Shown: one piece after another, positions 56,696 through 64,000 of the stretch
How positions within the stretch are numbered: position 1 is the first letter of the stretch
Layout: the number at the start of each line of letters is the position of its first letter
From: Mesorhizobium sp. Root554
Lineage (GTDB): Bacteria > Pseudomonadota > Alphaproteobacteria > Rhizobiales > Rhizobiaceae
Assembly (NCBI RefSeq): GCF_001427025.1
Contig: NZ_LMGA01000001.1
Coordinates: 1,391,775 to 1,455,774, forward strand
DNA length: 64,000 nt
Direction: 5' to 3'
The notes under the pieces: generated by a model
Database searches by the model: none
Told to the model about the DNA's origin: nothing
Seen by the model: the letters and a program-made list of their open reading frames with translations, nothing else
Program-made: the position numbers and the translations under genes

Positions 56696-57874
56696 ATGGA
56701 TAGCGCGGTTCAAGCGGCCGGCGGCCAGTTCGAGCTCAACGAGGACCAGCGGGCCATCCAGACAATGGCGCAGGATTTCGCCGCCGAGCGCGTTGCCCCC
56801 CATGCGCTCGAATGGGACCGCGACAAGCACTTTCCGACCGACGTCATCCGCGAAACAGGCCCGCTCGGGCTGGGCGGCATCTATGTGCGCGACGATGTCG
56901 GCGGCTCCGGCCTCGGCCGCCTCGACGCGGTGCTGATCTTCGAAGCGCTCGCACATGCCTGCCCGGCGTTCTCCTCCTTCATCTCCATCCACAACATGGC
57001 GGCATCGATGATCGACCGCTTCGGCAATGAGGAGCAGCGCCAGCGCTTCCTGCCGAAGCTGACCTCGATGGAATGGCTGGCCAGCTACTGCCTGACCGAG
57101 CCCGGCTCCGGTTCCGACGCGGCGGCGCTGAAGACCAGGGCGGTGCGCTCGGGCGGCAACGGTTCGGACTATGTGCTGAACGGCGCCAAGCAGTTCATTT
57201 CCGGCGCCGGCGACAGCGACGTCTACATCGCCATGGTCCGCACCGGCGCGGAAGGCCCGAAAGGCATCTCCACCGTCGTCGTCCCGAAGGATGCGCCCGG
57301 CCTCTCCTTCGGCGCCAATGAGCACAAGATGGGCTGGCACATGCAGTCGACCCGCCAGGTCATCTTCGAGGACTGCAAGGTGCCGGCGGAAAACCTGCTC
57401 TCGACCGAGGGCGCTGGCTTCGGCATTGCCATGGCGGGCCTCGATGGCGGCAGGCTCAACATTGCCGCCTGTTCGCTCGGCGGCGCGCAGTCGGCCCTCG
57501 ACAAGGCGCTTGCCTATACGGCCGAGCGCAAGGCATTCGGCTCCGCGTTGAACCAGTTCCAGGCGCTGCAGTTCAGGCTCGCCGACATGGAGACAGAACT
57601 CCAGGCTGCGCGCATCTTCCTCTACGCGGCGGCCTCGAAGCTCGACGCCAAGGCCCACGATGCCTCGAAATGGTCGGCCATGGCCAAGCGCTTCGTCACC
57701 GACACCGGCTTCGAAATCGCCAACCAGGCTTTGCAGCTTCTTGGCGGCTACGGCTATCTGCATGACTACGGCATCGAGAAACTGGTGCGCGACCTGCGCG
57801 TCCATCAGATCCTCGAAGGCACCAACGAGATCATGCGCGTCATCATCGCACGGCAATTGATTGGGCGGCAGTAA
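56696..57874 (+). CDS. acyl-CoA dehydrogenase (isobutyryl-CoA dehydrogenase-like)
   Basis: The product is a 392-residue FAD-dependent dehydrogenase with the family signatures CLTEPGSGSDAAALKT, QLLGGYGYLHDYGIEKLVRDLRV and the catalytic-Glu segment LEGTNEIMRVIIARQL. Its partner 53 bp downstream is 3-hydroxyisobutyrate dehydrogenase, which points to isobutyryl-CoA in valine breakdown. A GGGAGG ribosome-binding site precedes the ATG. The final codons and stop fall within a palindromic repeat. Confidence 0.92.
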   Translation: MDSAVQAAGGQFELNEDQRAIQTMAQDFAAERVAPHALEWDRDKHFPTDVIRETGPLGLGGIYVRDDVGGSGLGRLDAVLIFEALAHACPAFSSFISIHNMAASMIDRFGNEEQRQRFLPKLTSMEWLASYCLTEPGSGSDAAALKTRAVRSGGNGSDYVLNGAKQFISGAGDSDVYIAMVRTGAEGPKGISTVVVPKDAPGLSFGANEHKMGWHMQSTRQVIFEDCKVPAENLLSTEGAGFGIAMAGLDGGRLNIAACSLGGAQSALDKALAYTAERKAFGSALNQFQALQFRLADMETELQAARIFLYAAASKLDAKAHDASKWSAMAKRFVTDTGFEIANQALQLLGGYGYLHDYGIEKLVRDLRVHQILEGTNEIMRVIIARQLIGRQ

Positions 57875-57910
57875 GCAATCGGGAAATTCCAACTGCCAAC
57901 TGCCGACTGC
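57866..57910. repeat. degenerate copy of the heptamer palindrome at the dehydrogenase stop codon
   Basis: CGGCAGT (57866-57872) and ACTGCCG (57899-57905) are inverted copies around a partly paired middle. The right arm AACTGCCAACTGCCGACTGCC is made of the same heptamers as the element at 52511. It overlaps the last two codons and the stop. Confidence 0.6.
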
Positions 57911-57927
57911 CCCTACTGGAGGAACCA

Positions 57928-58809
57928 ATGACCACCATCGCCTTCATCGGCCTCGGCAATATGGGCAATCCCATGGCTGCAAATCTGGTCAAGGCCGGAC
58001 ACGCGGTGCAGGGCTTCGACCTGATGCCGGAAAACCTGACCGTAGCGCGCGAGCAAGGCATCACCGTCATGGCCAATGCGACGGCCGCGGTGAAGGGCGC
58101 GGAGGTCGTCATCACCATGTTGCCAGCCGGTAAGCATGTGCTGTCCGTCTACGAAGACATCGCGTCGAAAGCAGAAAAAAGTGCGCTGTTCATCGATTCC
58201 TCGACCATCGATGTCGAATCCGCCCGCAGGGCTCATGCGATCGCCAAAAAGCACGGCCTGCTTTCGATCGACGCGCCGGTTTCAGGCGGCACGGTAGGCG
58301 CCGCAGCCGCCACCCTTACCTTCATGGCCGGCGGTGCGGTGGAGGCCTTCGCGGTTGCGGAGCCGGTTCTGAAGCCGATGGCCCGGCGGATCGTCCATTG
58401 CGGCGAAGATGGCGCCGGCCAGGCAGCCAAGATTTGCAACAACATGATCCTCGGAATCTCGATGATCGGCGTCGCCGAGGCCTTCGTGCTGGCCGAAAAG
58501 CTCGGCCTGTCGCATCAGGCGCTTTTCGATGTCGCCTCCACCTCTTCCGGCCAGTGTTGGGCGCTCACCACCAACTGCCCGGTCCCGGGGCCGGTGCCGG
58601 CTTCGCCCGCCAACAGGGATTACAGGCCGGGTTTTGCCGCGGCGCTGATGCTCAAGGATTTGAAGCTCAGCCAGGAGGCCGCCCAGGGCGCTGGCGCGGT
58701 GACGCCGCTCGGTGCCGAAGCCACGCAGCTTTATGCGCTCTTCGCAGCGCAAGGACTGGGCGGCGAAGATTTCTCCGGCATCATCAATTTCCTGCGCGGC
58801 GACAGGTGA
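57928..58809 (+). CDS. mmsB: 3-hydroxyisobutyrate dehydrogenase
   Basis: The product is a 293-residue NAD-dependent beta-hydroxyacid dehydrogenase: Rossmann motif FIGLGNMGNPMAANL at the N terminus, substrate-site motif DAPVSGGTVGA, and catalytic Lys region GQAAKICNNM. It oxidises 3-hydroxyisobutyrate to methylmalonate semialdehyde in valine breakdown. A strong GGAGGA ribosome-binding site precedes the ATG. It is probably co-transcribed with the upstream acyl-CoA dehydrogenase. Confidence 0.94.
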   Translation: MTTIAFIGLGNMGNPMAANLVKAGHAVQGFDLMPENLTVAREQGITVMANATAAVKGAEVVITMLPAGKHVLSVYEDIASKAEKSALFIDSSTIDVESARRAHAIAKKHGLLSIDAPVSGGTVGAAAATLTFMAGGAVEAFAVAEPVLKPMARRIVHCGEDGAGQAAKICNNMILGISMIGVAEAFVLAEKLGLSHQALFDVASTSSGQCWALTTNCPVPGPVPASPANRDYRPGFAAALMLKDLKLSQEAAQGAGAVTPLGAEATQLYALFAAQGLGGEDFSGIINFLRGDR

Positions 58810-58904
58810 CGCCGACAGGCAGAAACGCTCGCCGCCGCTTCGACCACAAAAAGCCTATATTTAGGTTTGCTTAAGCTCTCGATAACCCCACGGTAACGAT
58901 GTGC

Positions 58905-59042
58905 CTGTAGAACGGAACGCGAGGCGGATTTCCGCCCGGCGCTCCGGATCAGGTCTCGCGTCCCGGAGCCAGGTTTTAGTACTCGAGTAAAAAGTGCCAT
59001 GCGTATTTGGCAAAGCCGCGTTCCTAACGGAGCGCGGCTTTT
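58905..59042 (+). ncRNA. candidate structured intergenic RNA ending in a terminator
   Basis: The 248-bp gap between mmsB and the phasin-like gene is dense in helices. GGCGGA/TCCGCC forms a hairpin (58923-58936). GCTCCGG/CCGGAGC forms a second (58941-58969), and CTCGCG in its loop (58955-58960) is exactly complementary to upstream CGCGAG (58918-58923). This allows a pseudoknot or a switch between two folds. A strong terminator ends it. Promoter and family are not identified, and the strand is chosen only because the terminator's U tract is better on plus. Confidence 0.4.
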
Positions 59043-59044
59043 GC
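59012..59044. terminator. strong bidirectional terminator
   Basis: AAAGCCGCGTTCC (59012-59024), loop TAAC, GGAGCGCGGCTTT (59029-59041): a 13-bp stem with one G-U pair, followed by T on the plus strand. It ends the candidate RNA on plus and the phasin-like gene (stop at 59058) on minus. Confidence 0.85.
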
Positions 59045-59057
59045 ATTTGAGTTGTCG

Positions 59058-59414
59058 TCACTTCGGTGACAGGCGACGATAATTCGCGTTGACGGCCCGG
59101 CTGGCAGGGCCAAGTGCGGCAAGGATGGAACGCTCAGCTGCGACACCGCTGATCAGCGCCGGTGTCTTGCCGGCGAAAACATCCGTCCAGAAATCCGCGG
59201 CGGATTGGACCAGCGACAGTTGTGCTGCGACCACGCCCTGCGCGAAAGCCGCATTCTTCTCCAGGATGGCGCGCCGGGCTTCCTTGCCCATGCCATGAAC
59301 ACCCCCATTCTCCGCCGCCATCAGCGGTATGCGCATGGCCATCACCATGGGCGTCAGCATCAAGCTCCCGGCAATGGCTGCACGGTCCGCCTTGCGGATT
59401 TTTCGTACTGTCAT
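59058..59414 (-). CDS. phasin-like small protein
   Basis: The product is a 118-residue protein with a basic start (MTVRKIRKADRAAIAG), a hydrophobic Met-rich stretch (LMLTPMVMAMRIPLMAAE) and a helical C-terminal half, EKNAAFAQGVVAAQLSLVQSAADFWTDVFAGK, like phasin-type granule-associated or general helical proteins. AGGGGAA lies about 6 nt before the ATG at 59414; the longer frame to 59528 is not favoured. The family assignment is weak: it could be any small helical protein. Confidence 0.72.
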   Translation of the reverse strand: MTVRKIRKADRAAIAGSLMLTPMVMAMRIPLMAAENGGVHGMGKEARRAILEKNAAFAQGVVAAQLSLVQSAADFWTDVFAGKTPALISGVAAERSILAALGPASRAVNANYRRLSPK

Positions 59415-59654
59415 GGAAATTCCCCTGGCGACCGCTATCGGGCGCGCCTTTAAACGCGTCGTAAGGAGGAACGTTCCGCCGGGGTTGCAGCGCACGCACT
59501 TGTCACGGCCCGTTGCGTGGCCGCACAAGCAATGGACGGCATCCAGCAGGAAACATCATGTCGTTTTGCTCGCCCTTCTAGTCGCCGCTTCCGCACTGGG
59601 CGCGCCGGGCGCAGTCCATTATCAGCCGCGAAGCGTCCGGTTTCCGAGGTGTTC

Positions 59655-61232
59655 ATGAGCGCCGAACTGCATTCTGTCGAACCGGCACTTGCTGCCGACC
59701 GCAACCGGCGCGGCGGCCGCGCCGGCAAGCGCTCCAGCGGCGCCGGCGCCTTCGAACAGCCGCCTTTCCGGCAGCTCAGGAACCCTTTGACGCCCACGAA
59801 ATTCGTCTCCGACGACGAACTGGAGTCGATCCACCTCGCCTCCCTGCGCGTCCTGCGGGAAATCGGCGTCGACGTGCTGCACGACGAGGCCCGTCGCATC
59901 ATGAAGGCGCATGGCGCAGACTTACGCGACGGCTCCGACCGCGTGCGTTTCGACAGCGACATGATCCTCGAACTGATCGCGCATTGCCCGGCGGAATTCA
60001 CGCTGCACGCGCGCAACCCCGCTCACAATGTCCGCATGGGCGGCGACAACGTCATCTTCTCGCAGATGGCTTCGGCACCCAACTGTTCTGACAAGGAGGG
60101 CGGCCGCCGTGCCGGCAACCAGCCGGACTTCCGCAACCTGGTGAAGCTCGGGCAGATGCACAACATCCTGCATGTAACCGGCGGCTACCCGGTCGAGCCT
60201 GTCGATATCCACCCGTCGATCCGCCATCTCGAATGCCTGCGCGATTTCGTGGTGCTGACCGACAAGGCCTTTCACGCTTATTCGCTCGGGCTGGAGCGCA
60301 ATCTCGACGGCATCGAGATCGCCCGCATCGGCCGCGGCATCTCGCGTGAGCAGTTGCTGGAAGAGCCGTCGCTCATCACCATCATCAACACCAATTCGCC
60401 GCTCAAGCTCGACGTCCCGATGATGGAAGGCATCATCCAGATGTCGTCAGCCGGACAGGTGGTGGTCGTCACCCCCTTCACCCTGTCGGGCGCCATGGCG
60501 CCCGTCACCATCGCCGGCGCGCTGGTGCAGCAGAACGCCGAGGCGCTCGCCGGCATCGCCTTCACGCAGATGGTGCGCAAGGGCGCGCCGGTCGGCTATG
60601 GCGGCTTCACCTCCAATGTCGACATGAAATCCGGCGCGCCGGCCTTCGGCACGCCCGAATACATGAAGGCGCAGCTCGTCGGCGGCCAGCTCGCCCGCCG
60701 CTATCGACTTCCTTACCGCACTTCGAATGTCTGCGCCGCCAACGCAGTGGATGCGCAGGCTGCCTATGAAAGCGTCTTTTCCCTGTGGGGCTGCATCCAG
60801 GGCGGCGGCAATTTCATCAAGCACGCTGCCGGCTGGCTTGAGGGCGGGCTGACCTGTTCCTACGAAAAGACCATTCTTGACATCGATCTTTTGCAGATGG
60901 TGACGGAATTCCTGACACCGCTGGACCTGTCGGAAGACGCGCTCGCCATCGACGCCATCCGTGACGTCGGCCCCGGAGGCCATTTCTTCGGCACGCCGCA
61001 CACGCAGTCGCGCTACAAGAATGCCTTCTATGCACCGATCCTGTCGGACTGGCGGAACTTCGAAACCTGGAGCGAGCACGGCGCGCCAACCGCCTTCGAG
61101 AAGGCCAACCGCATCTGGAAGGAGCGGCTGGCCATGTATGAGGAACCCTATCTCGACCCGGCGATCCGCGAGGAACTCGACGCCTTCGTGGAGAAGCGAA
61201 AAGCCGAAGGCGGCGCTCCGACGGATTTCTAA
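59655..61232 (+). CDS. MttB-family (trimethylamine/glycine-betaine type) methyltransferase, non-pyrrolysine
   Basis: The product is a 525-residue COG5598 corrinoid-dependent methyltransferase homologue folded as a TIM barrel. It has the family segments LASLRVLREIGVDVLHDEARR, VVVTPFTLSGAMAPVTIAGALVQQNAEALAG and GPGGHFFGTPHT. No in-frame TAG (pyrrolysine) codon occurs, so it belongs to the large non-Pyl group that includes glycine-betaine methyltransferase MtgB. A GAGGT ribosome-binding site supports the ATG at 59655. A dimethylglycine-dehydrogenase-like gene follows; no corrinoid protein gene is in the window. Confidence 0.87.
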   Translation: MSAELHSVEPALAADRNRRGGRAGKRSSGAGAFEQPPFRQLRNPLTPTKFVSDDELESIHLASLRVLREIGVDVLHDEARRIMKAHGADLRDGSDRVRFDSDMILELIAHCPAEFTLHARNPAHNVRMGGDNVIFSQMASAPNCSDKEGGRRAGNQPDFRNLVKLGQMHNILHVTGGYPVEPVDIHPSIRHLECLRDFVVLTDKAFHAYSLGLERNLDGIEIARIGRGISREQLLEEPSLITIINTNSPLKLDVPMMEGIIQMSSAGQVVVVTPFTLSGAMAPVTIAGALVQQNAEALAGIAFTQMVRKGAPVGYGGFTSNVDMKSGAPAFGTPEYMKAQLVGGQLARRYRLPYRTSNVCAANAVDAQAAYESVFSLWGCIQGGGNFIKHAAGWLEGGLTCSYEKTILDIDLLQMVTEFLTPLDLSEDALAIDAIRDVGPGGHFFGTPHTQSRYKNAFYAPILSDWRNFETWSEHGAPTAFEKANRIWKERLAMYEEPYLDPAIREELDAFVEKRKAEGGAPTDF

Positions 61233-61292
61233 AACTCGGATCACCATCAGCGCAATTCCGGAATCATTGTCTCCACATACGGACCCATCCCC

Positions 61293-63863
61293 ATGAAATC
61301 CCATGCAAAAGCGGTTGTCATCGGCGGCGGTGTCGTCGGCTGCTCGGTTCTTTATCATCTCGCCAAGGCCGGCTGGACCGATGTCGTCCTTATCGAGCGC
61401 TCGGAACTGACCTCCGGCTCGTCCTGGCACGCCGCCGGCGGCTTCCATACGCTGAACGGCGACCCCAACGTCGCCAAGCTGCAGGCCTACACCGTGCAGC
61501 TCTACAAGGAGATCGAGGAGCTTTCCGGCCAGTCCTGCTCGCTGCACCTGACCGGCGGCGTGATGATGGCCGATACGCCGGAACGCATGGACTTTCTGCG
61601 CCTCGCCCACGCCAAGGGCCGCTATCTCGGCATGGACACCGAGCTTATCACGCCATCGGAAGCCAAGGCGATGTTCCCGCTGATGGACGAGACCAACTTC
61701 GCCGGCGCCATGTGGGACCCGGTCGAGGGCCATCTCGATCCGTCCGGCACGACCCACGCCTACGCCAAGGCGGCGAAAAAGCTGGGCGCGGAAATCGTGC
61801 TGCGCAACCGCGTCATCGAGTTGACCCAGGAGCCGGACGGCACCTGGAATGTCGTCACCGAACAGGGAACGATCAAGGCCGAGCATGTCGTCAATTGCGG
61901 CGGCCTGTGGGCGCGCGAGATCGGCCGCATGGTCGGGCTGGAACTGCCGCTGCTTGCCATGGAGCACATGTATCTGCTGACCGAGCCGATGCCGGAAGTC
62001 GAGGCCTTCAACAAGGAAACCGGCCGCGAAATGGTCGGCGTGCTCGACTTCAAGGGCGAGATCTACACGCGTCAGGAACGCAATGGCGTACTGCTCGGCA
62101 CTTATGAGAAGGCCTGCAAACCGTGGTCGCCGGTCGACACGCCATGGGATTTCGGCCACGAGCTGCTGCAGCCGGACATCGACCGCATCGCGCCTTCGCT
62201 GGAGATCGGCTTCAAGCATTTCCCCGGCATCGAGAAAGCCGGCATCAAGCAGATCATCAACGGCCCCTTCACCTTCGCGCCGGACGGCAACCCGCTGGTC
62301 GGCCCGGTGCAGGGCCTGACCAATTTCTGGTGCGCCTGCGCCGTCATGGCCGGCTTCTCGCAAGGCGGCGGCGTCGGGCTGGCGCTGTCCAACTGGATGG
62401 TCCATGGCGATCCGGGCTTCGATGTCTGGGGCATGGATGTGGCGCGCTGGGGCGAATGGGCGACGCTGCGCTACACCAACGCCAAGGTGCGCGAAAATTA
62501 TTCACGGCGATTCTCGATCCGCTTTCCCAATGAGGAACTGCCGGCGGCCCGGCCGGCGCAAACCACCCCGCTCTACGACACGATGGTGGCGCAGAACGCC
62601 GTCATGGGCGACAGCTGGGGCCTCGAAACGCCATTGTGGTTCGCGCCGAAAGGCACTGAGCCGAAGGATATCGTCTCCTTCCACCGCTCCAACGATTTCG
62701 AGCATGTCGGCAACGAGGTGCGCGCCACGCGCGAGCGGGTCGGCGTGACCGAGATCGCCAATTTCGCAAAATATGAAGTCAGCGGAACGGGTTCGGAGGA
62801 TTTCCTGAATCGCTTGATGACCAACAGGATGCCGAGGGCCGGCCGCATCGTGCTGACGCCGATGCTCAACGAGTTCGGCAGGCTGATCGGCGATTTCACC
62901 ATCGCCAAGGCAGGCGAGGATCGCTTCATGATCTGGGGATCGTCGGCGGCCGCGAAATATCATATGCGCTGGTTCGAAAAGCACCTGCCGAAGGATGGGT
63001 CGGTTCGCATCCACCGTTTCGACCAGACGCTGGTCGGCCTTTCCATCGCCGGGCCGAAATCCCGCGACCTGCTTCGGAAGCTGGCCGATGTCGACGTCTC
63101 GACCGAGGCCTTCCGCTTCATGGATTTCCGCGAAATGGCGGTCGGCGGCGCGCCCTGCATGGTGAACCGCATCACCTATACCGGCGATCTCGGCTACGAG
63201 ATCTGGATGCAGCCTGCTTATCAGCGGCTGGTCTATCAGGCGATCAAGCTGGCCGGCGAAGAGTTCGGCATCGTCGATTTCGGCATGCGCGCGCTGCTTT
63301 CCATGCGCCTGGAGAAGAATTTCCCCACCTGGTTCCGCGAGCTTCGGCCGATCTACGGACCGTTCGAAGGTGGCATGGACCGCTTCATCAAGCTGGACAA
63401 GAACGACTTCATCGGCCGCGAAGCGGCGGCAAAGGAACAGGCGGACGGCCCGAAGCTGCGCCGGGTTTCTTTCGTCGTGGATGCCGCTGACGCCGATGTC
63501 ATGGGTGACGAGCCCATCTGGGCCAAGGTTTCCACCGACTACGGCACGATCGACCCGCCGCACGGCTATGGCGCCCCGCGTTTCGACGCAGCCGGCAAGG
63601 AGGTGCGCACCTCGAAGGCGGCCGAAGGCGCCTCCGCGGTGCGCGGCATCGTCGATGGCGACTGGCGCGTGGTCGGATGGGTAACGTCCGGCGGCTATGC
63701 GCATTTCGTGCAGAAATCCATGGCCCAGGGCTACATCCCCGCGGCCTTGGCGGACGACGAAAGCGCCGGCCGGTTCGAGATCGAAATCCTCGGTCATCGC
63801 CGCCCGGCCCGCATCAACGTCGAGCCGCTTTTCGATCCTGCCGGGGACAAGATGCGCGCCTGA
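61293..63863 (+). CDS. FAD-dependent oxidoreductase with GcvT domain (dimethylglycine/sarcosine dehydrogenase-like)
   Basis: The product is an 856-residue two-part enzyme. An N-terminal DAO-type FAD domain (VVIGGGVVGCSVLYHLAKAG) contains the SSWHAAG motif, whose His is the site of covalent flavin attachment in dimethylglycine dehydrogenase. A FAO-M bridging region and a C-terminal GcvT-like tetrahydrofolate domain (GDLGYEIWMQPAYQRLVY, GMRALLSMRLEKNFPTW) follow. It would demethylate an N-methyl amine and pass the one-carbon unit to folate. It lies 60 bp after the MttB-family gene. Confidence 0.92.
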   Translation: MKSHAKAVVIGGGVVGCSVLYHLAKAGWTDVVLIERSELTSGSSWHAAGGFHTLNGDPNVAKLQAYTVQLYKEIEELSGQSCSLHLTGGVMMADTPERMDFLRLAHAKGRYLGMDTELITPSEAKAMFPLMDETNFAGAMWDPVEGHLDPSGTTHAYAKAAKKLGAEIVLRNRVIELTQEPDGTWNVVTEQGTIKAEHVVNCGGLWAREIGRMVGLELPLLAMEHMYLLTEPMPEVEAFNKETGREMVGVLDFKGEIYTRQERNGVLLGTYEKACKPWSPVDTPWDFGHELLQPDIDRIAPSLEIGFKHFPGIEKAGIKQIINGPFTFAPDGNPLVGPVQGLTNFWCACAVMAGFSQGGGVGLALSNWMVHGDPGFDVWGMDVARWGEWATLRYTNAKVRENYSRRFSIRFPNEELPAARPAQTTPLYDTMVAQNAVMGDSWGLETPLWFAPKGTEPKDIVSFHRSNDFEHVGNEVRATRERVGVTEIANFAKYEVSGTGSEDFLNRLMTNRMPRAGRIVLTPMLNEFGRLIGDFTIAKAGEDRFMIWGSSAAAKYHMRWFEKHLPKDGSVRIHRFDQTLVGLSIAGPKSRDLLRKLADVDVSTEAFRFMDFREMAVGGAPCMVNRITYTGDLGYEIWMQPAYQRLVYQAIKLAGEEFGIVDFGMRALLSMRLEKNFPTWFRELRPIYGPFEGGMDRFIKLDKNDFIGREAAAKEQADGPKLRRVSFVVDAADADVMGDEPIWAKVSTDYGTIDPPHGYGAPRFDAAGKEVRTSKAAEGASAVRGIVDGDWRVVGWVTSGGYAHFVQKSMAQGYIPAALADDESAGRFEIEILGHRRPARINVEPLFDPAGDKMRA

Positions 63864-63887
63864 CAGAGTATCTGGATGTAAGGACGA

Positions 63888-63916
63888 TTGTGCGGCCTCG
63901 CCGGTCGTGCTTATAG
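63888..63916 (+). promoter_or_regulatory. possible promoter near the right edge
   Basis: TTGTGC (63888-63893) and TTATAG (63911-63916) are spaced by 17 bp. The predicted start falls on or next to the ATG at 63924, which would make a leaderless message. The -35 is poor. Confidence 0.3.
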
Positions 63917-63923
63917 AGCCGTC

Positions 63924-64000
63924 ATGCAGGCGGCTTGGGCGCAAAAATATCTTCCCGCACATGTGGCGCGGGCAAACTGGCTGGCTGAGGGCCGCGTCGG
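63924..64000 (+). CDS. possible 5' end of a gene running off the right edge
   Basis: The frame from ATG 63924 (MQAAWAQKYLPAHVARANWLAE...) is open to the edge. No ribosome-binding site precedes it, but a weak promoter is placed for leaderless translation. A second ATG at 63961 in another frame also stays open. Only 25 codons are visible, so neither product nor frame is certain. Confidence 0.3.
   Translation, partial: MQAAWAQKYLPAHVARANWLAEGRV

Noticed and set aside
58999..59082. A 27-codon frame (MRIWQSRVPNG...) at the end of the mmsB/phasin gap.
   Set aside because: It overlaps the strong terminator stem and has no ribosome-binding site, so it is more likely RNA structure than coding.
60447..62405. 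A 652-codon minus-strand frame across the methyltransferase and flavoprotein genes.
   Set aside because: It runs antisense across two well-supported genes and has no family features.

Overview
The window looks like chromosomal DNA from an alphaproteobacterium of the order Rhizobiales, most likely a Mesorhizobium-like member of the Phyllobacteriaceae. I infer this from the high G+C content and from marker genes: the very-long-chain-fatty-acid acyl carrier AcpXL with LpxXL, the iron regulator RirA with HmuP, a rhizobial-type PutA/PutR pair, and the rhizobial order dgt-argS-SPOR protein. No rRNA, tRNA, CRISPR array, phage or insertion sequence was recognised.

Layout, left to right. 1-6.2 kb: a SPOR-type division protein running off the left edge, argS, dgt, and divergent erpA with a VOC gene. 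6.2-16.5 kb: an NCS2 nucleobase permease, exonuclease III (xthA), a LacI regulator facing a 47-residue small protein across three operator-like repeats, an OpgC-type membrane acyltransferase, an alpha/beta hydrolase, an RDD protein, bpt, a DMT exporter, an AI-2E family transporter and an HxlR regulator. 16.5-20.3 kb: parC and a secreted protein of unknown function.

20.4-29.6 kb is a heme-iron island. It holds rirA, the hmuP-S-T-U-V import operon on the minus strand, and on the plus strand a TonB-dependent heme receptor, a small cysteine-containing secreted protein, tonB and the IsdG-like heme oxygenase hmuQ. RirA-box-like sites (TGA-N9-TCA) lie upstream of rirA and between the divergent hmu operons. 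29.6-40.8 kb is central metabolism: putA/putR, a di-heme peroxidase lipoprotein with a YtkA-like partner, kdgK, galM, gabD, an AEC transporter and a histidine phosphatase. 41.0-46.0 kb is the acpXL operon, which makes and attaches the very long acyl chain of lipid A. Here fabZ is absent, and one of the two ketosynthases has lost its catalytic cysteine.

46.0-53.4 kb has an L,D-transpeptidase and an M20 deacylase followed by a complete oligopeptide-type ABC importer. Its fused ATPase carries an in-frame palindromic repeat in the linker. 53.4-58.8 kb holds a TerB-like protein, a TauE/SafE transporter, a two-helix mini membrane protein, cobQ, and an acyl-CoA dehydrogenase with mmsB (valine breakdown). 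58.8-64 kb holds a candidate structured RNA, a phasin-like protein, and an MttB-family methyltransferase beside a dimethylglycine-dehydrogenase-like flavoprotein, which suggests use of methylated amines. A possible gene start lies at the right edge.
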